From contig JBPCTQ010000324.1 in the NCBI GenBank assembly GCA_051011595.1, positions 1 to 26,472 of the forward strand: a stretch of DNA of 26,472 nt, in the 5' to 3' direction. The stretch comes from JAOUEE01 sp051011595. GTDB taxonomy: Bacteria > Actinomycetota > Acidimicrobiia > Acidimicrobiales > SHLQ01. Below, in pieces: positions 24,503 through 26,472 of this stretch. The position numbers were made by a program, and so were the translations under genes. The notes beneath the pieces were generated by a model. It was not told where the DNA came from. It searched no databases and worked only from the letters and a program-made list of their open reading frames with translations. Position 1 is the stretch's first letter; every line of letters starts with the position of its first letter.

Positions 24503-24805
24503 TCAGAAGACCTCACCTTCGGTGGCGCCGGTGTACTTCTTGAGATCCATACCCGTGATGCCGAACCCACCCATCTGGCCCTGGAAGGTGGTCATGTGCG
24601 GTTGACCGAAGTGGCTGGCCAGCGAGGCGTCGTCGGCCCACTTCTCGAATACGTGCACCAGGCCCGGCTCGATGGGGTCGAGGCTGAAGACGTAGGCGAG
24701 GTTGCCGTCCTCGGCGTGGGTGGCCTTCATGCAGACGACGGCGGCCTCCATGGCCTCGTCGGCCTTGTCGGGGTCGAGATTGATGGTGCCGGCGATGATG
24801 ATCAT
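24503..24805 (-). CDS. ABM-family monooxygenase (YgiN-like)
   Basis: A 100-residue protein, the standard length of the antibiotic biosynthesis monooxygenase family, a dimeric ferredoxin-like fold. Family features include the opening strand MIIIAGTINLDPDKADEAME, a central EDGNLAYVFSLDP, the strand PGLVHVFEKWADDASLASHF with the conserved Glu and the His before a second His (HFGQPHM), and KKYTG near the end. Relatives act on quinones or polyketide-like aromatics without cofactors; others have no known activity. ATG 24805 has GAGGAG five bases upstream, and TACCGT at 24837-24832 is a possible -10 element, so it probably has its own transcript with a short leader. Confidence 0.87.
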   Translation of the reverse strand: MIIIAGTINLDPDKADEAMEAAVVCMKATHAEDGNLAYVFSLDPIEPGLVHVFEKWADDASLASHFGQPHMTTFQGQMGGFGITGMDLKKYTGATEGEVF

Positions 24806-24880
24806 GAACGCTCCTCGTGGTGAGGGCCGCGACGGTAGCGCCGTCGTCCGACGCGGGCGAGACGAGGAACCCGGCGACGG

Positions 24881-25528
24881 CTAGCGCAGGCCGAAGAGAT
24901 GGCGGGTCGGCTCGAACCCGGTGACGTCGACCGCCGGTCGGTCGGCGGCCTCCCACTGGTCGGCATCGAGGGCCAGGCCCACCTCGATGTCGACCTGACC
25001 TCCGAACGAGACCCGCTTCTCGCCGTTGGGGACATACCCCAACGAACGGCTGACACCGAGTGAGGCTTCGTTGCCCCGGCGCGCCCCGGAGACGGCCCGC
25101 GCTGCGCCGAGGGTGTCGAAGGCGAAGTGCAACACTGCCGCCCGCATCTCGCGTCCGAACCCCCGGCCCCGGTGGTCGGTACCCAGCCAGGAGCCGGTGT
25201 CCACTTCACCCAACTCGGGAAAGCGGTGGCCGCGGAGGCCCTGGTTGCCGATCACCTCGCCGTCGTGCACCACGGCGAGGCTGAGTGTCCAGTCGTCGAC
25301 CCGCCAGTTGGCCCGATTGCCCCAGTGGTGTTGCACGAACTGGATCTCGTACTCGGGGCTCTCGATGTGGCAGAAGTCGACGAGGAACGGAATGTGGGCC
25401 GGATCGTGCAGACCGCCACGGGCCAGGTCGGCCAACGCCACGATGTCGTCGTCGGTGGCCAGCCGTAGCTCGAGGTGTTCGGTGGCCAGCCGGAGGTCGA
25501 ACAGAGGCCACAAGGGGTGCCGTGCCAT
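24881..25528 (-). CDS. GNAT-family N-acetyltransferase (RimJ/RimL type)
   Basis: A 215-residue acetyltransferase of the Acetyltransf_3 group. The opening LATEHLELRLATDDDIVALADLA is typical. Motif A is WLGTDHRGRGFGREMRAAVLHFAF, whose RGRGFG loop binds the acetyl-CoA pyrophosphate. Motif B contains NEASLGVSRSLGYV. The acceptor, which in relatives is a protein N-terminus or a small amine, cannot be told. ATG 25528 is preceded by TAGCGT-GGAGGT: the GGAGG is too close to the ATG to be a good ribosome-binding site, but TAGCGT fits a -10 element for a leaderless mRNA. Confidence 0.88.
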   Translation of the reverse strand: MARHPLWPLFDLRLATEHLELRLATDDDIVALADLARGGLHDPAHIPFLVDFCHIESPEYEIQFVQHHWGNRANWRVDDWTLSLAVVHDGEVIGNQGLRGHRFPELGEVDTGSWLGTDHRGRGFGREMRAAVLHFAFDTLGAARAVSGARRGNEASLGVSRSLGYVPNGEKRVSFGGQVDIEVGLALDADQWEAADRPAVDVTGFEPTRHLFGLR

Positions 25529-25534
25529 ACCTCC

Positions 25535-25540
25535 ACGCTA
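25535..25540 (-). promoter_or_regulatory. Predicted -10 element of the GNAT gene (leaderless)
   Basis: TAGCGT on the minus strand ends six bases before the ATG at 25528, the same spacing as at the methyltransferase gene. Confidence 0.45.
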
Positions 25541-25575
25541 CGAACGAGCCGGGTCGGATGCAGTGATTTGTTGCG

Positions 25576-26472
25576 TCAGCTGGCGCGACGGTCGGCTTTC
25601 AGTCGAGCCATCCCGCCGAAGAGCCCCATCACGTCGGCTCGTTGGTGGTCGGGGTCGAGTTCGGCATACACGGCATCGACGTTGATGACGATGCGCTCCC
25701 AGTCACCCCAGTCGGCGAACTCACCGAGGTCGATGTCGAAGGCTGCATCCAGAGCCGACTGCCCCGCCCGGTGACGAGTGGAGGCCTCGGTGTGCACGAA
25801 CTGGAGGTATCGGCGCACGGCGTCGACCCCGCTTGCGTCGGTGAGTGGGCCATGGCCGGGAACCACAACCGACGGGGCGAGATCGTCGATCAGATCACAG
25901 GCCGCCACCCAGTTGGCCACCGGCCCGTCCCAGATGATCGGTGTTCCGTAGATGAACAAGATGTCGCCGGTGAACACCACGTGGTCGTTGGGGAGATGGG
26001 CGATGACGTCGCCCGCAGTGTGGGCCGGGCCGACCTCGTGGAGTGCGATCGGTCGGCCTCCCACCTCAAGATCGAGCCGCCGGGTGAAGGTGCGGGTCGG
26101 CGGGGTGCTGGTGATGTCGTCGAATCGGAACGGCCCGAAGGCGGCCGCCAGGTACTGATCGAGCGGTTCGCCGAAACCACCGGCAGTGAGGGCGGCCAGG
26201 GCCGCGGGCGGCAGGTTCTCCATCTCGGCTCGGGCTGCCTCGGAGCCGATGATCTCGGCGCCGGTGACCAGCTCGTTGCCGTAGCAGTGGTCGCCGTTGG
26301 CGTGGGTGTTGATCAGCGTGCGAATGGGGGCGCCGTCGGTGATCGGCGCCATCGAATCGAGCATCGTGGCGGTGAGCGAGAGGTCGAACAAGGTGTCGAC
26401 GAGCAGCGACTCGTCGCCGCCCACCGCAACGCCGGCGTTCGACCATCCCCAGCCGCCGTCGGGCTGCAGGTA
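25576..26472 (-). CDS. Metallo-beta-lactamase-fold hydrolase, N-terminus outside the window
   Basis: 298 codons are present, running off the right edge of the window. The first visible residues, YLQPDGGWGWSNAGVAVGGD followed by ESLLVDTLFD, are internal to the family, so the GTG at 26424 is not the real start. The metal-binding motif at 26287-26304 reads HANGDH rather than HxHxDH, with Asn at the second His position. Later motifs are kept: GPAHTAGD, VFTGDILF and VPGHGP. The C-terminal part (from about TEASTRHRAGQS) is helical. Reactions in this superfamily vary widely (thioesters, lactams, oxidised metabolites), so no substrate is proposed. The GNAT gene starts 47 bp after its stop. Confidence 0.87.
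   Translation of the reverse strand, partial: YLQPDGGWGWSNAGVAVGGDESLLVDTLFDLSLTATMLDSMAPITDGAPIRTLINTHANGDHCYGNELVTGAEIIGSEAARAEMENLPPAALAALTAGGFGEPLDQYLAAAFGPFRFDDITSTPPTRTFTRRLDLEVGGRPIALHEVGPAHTAGDVIAHLPNDHVVFTGDILFIYGTPIIWDGPVANWVAACDLIDDLAPSVVVPGHGPLTDASGVDAVRRYLQFVHTEASTRHRAGQSALDAAFDIDLGEFADWGDWERIVINVDAVYAELDPDHQRADVMGLFGGMARLKADRRAS

Noticed and set aside
1..26472. Defence system, prophage, insertion sequence or CRISPR array
   Set aside because: I found no transposase, integrase, phage, Cas or known defence gene and no direct-repeat array. AddAB is ordinary recombination machinery.

Overview
The window is GC-rich, densely coded bacterial chromosome. Several genes have no Shine-Dalgarno site but carry a TANNNT hexamer 6-7 nt before the start codon, as expected of leaderless mRNAs. 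Together with a BON-OmpA protein of the mycobacterial ArfA type and a NimA-like flavoprotein, this suggests a high-GC actinobacterium, perhaps a deep branch such as Acidimicrobiia. The taxonomy is an inference. I saw no tRNA, rRNA, CRISPR array, insertion sequence or phage gene.

Left part (1-5.75 kb). The tail of a sensor histidine kinase overlaps, by ATGA, a REC-LuxR response regulator. About 700 bp without a convincing gene follow, containing strong hairpins and one doubtful minus-strand small ORF. Next are minus-strand TadE-like and TadG-like genes. Across a divergent intergenic region with a perfect 14-bp palindrome lies a membrane HAMP-GGDEF-EAL protein for cyclic di-GMP turnover.

Centre (5.8-15.2 kb). 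addB and addA (overlap ATGA) encode an AddAB-type helicase-nuclease for double-strand break repair. They are followed by a convergent SAM methyltransferase, a divergent NimA-like flavoprotein, a uridine kinase, and a DMT/EamA transporter that overlaps the kinase gene tail to tail by 32 bp.

Right part (15.3-26.5 kb, all minus strand). Read in the direction of transcription, there is a 5'-truncated metallo-beta-lactamase-fold protein, a GNAT acetyltransferase and an ABM monooxygenase. A compact run of five genes then follows: a LivH-LivM fused permease; a 987-aa fusion of a 12-TM MFS domain with LivF-like and LivG-like ATPases (GTGA overlap with the permease gene); a membrane-anchored solute-binding protein with a long acidic linker; a PAS protein with a degenerate GGDEF domain; and a BON-OmpA envelope protein whose start overlaps the stop of the PAS gene. 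This cluster is the most unusual part of the window. It looks like a branched-chain-amino-acid-type ABC importer rebuilt from fused parts, with an MFS carrier joined to the ATPases, and it is followed by a signalling protein and a cell-wall-binding protein.
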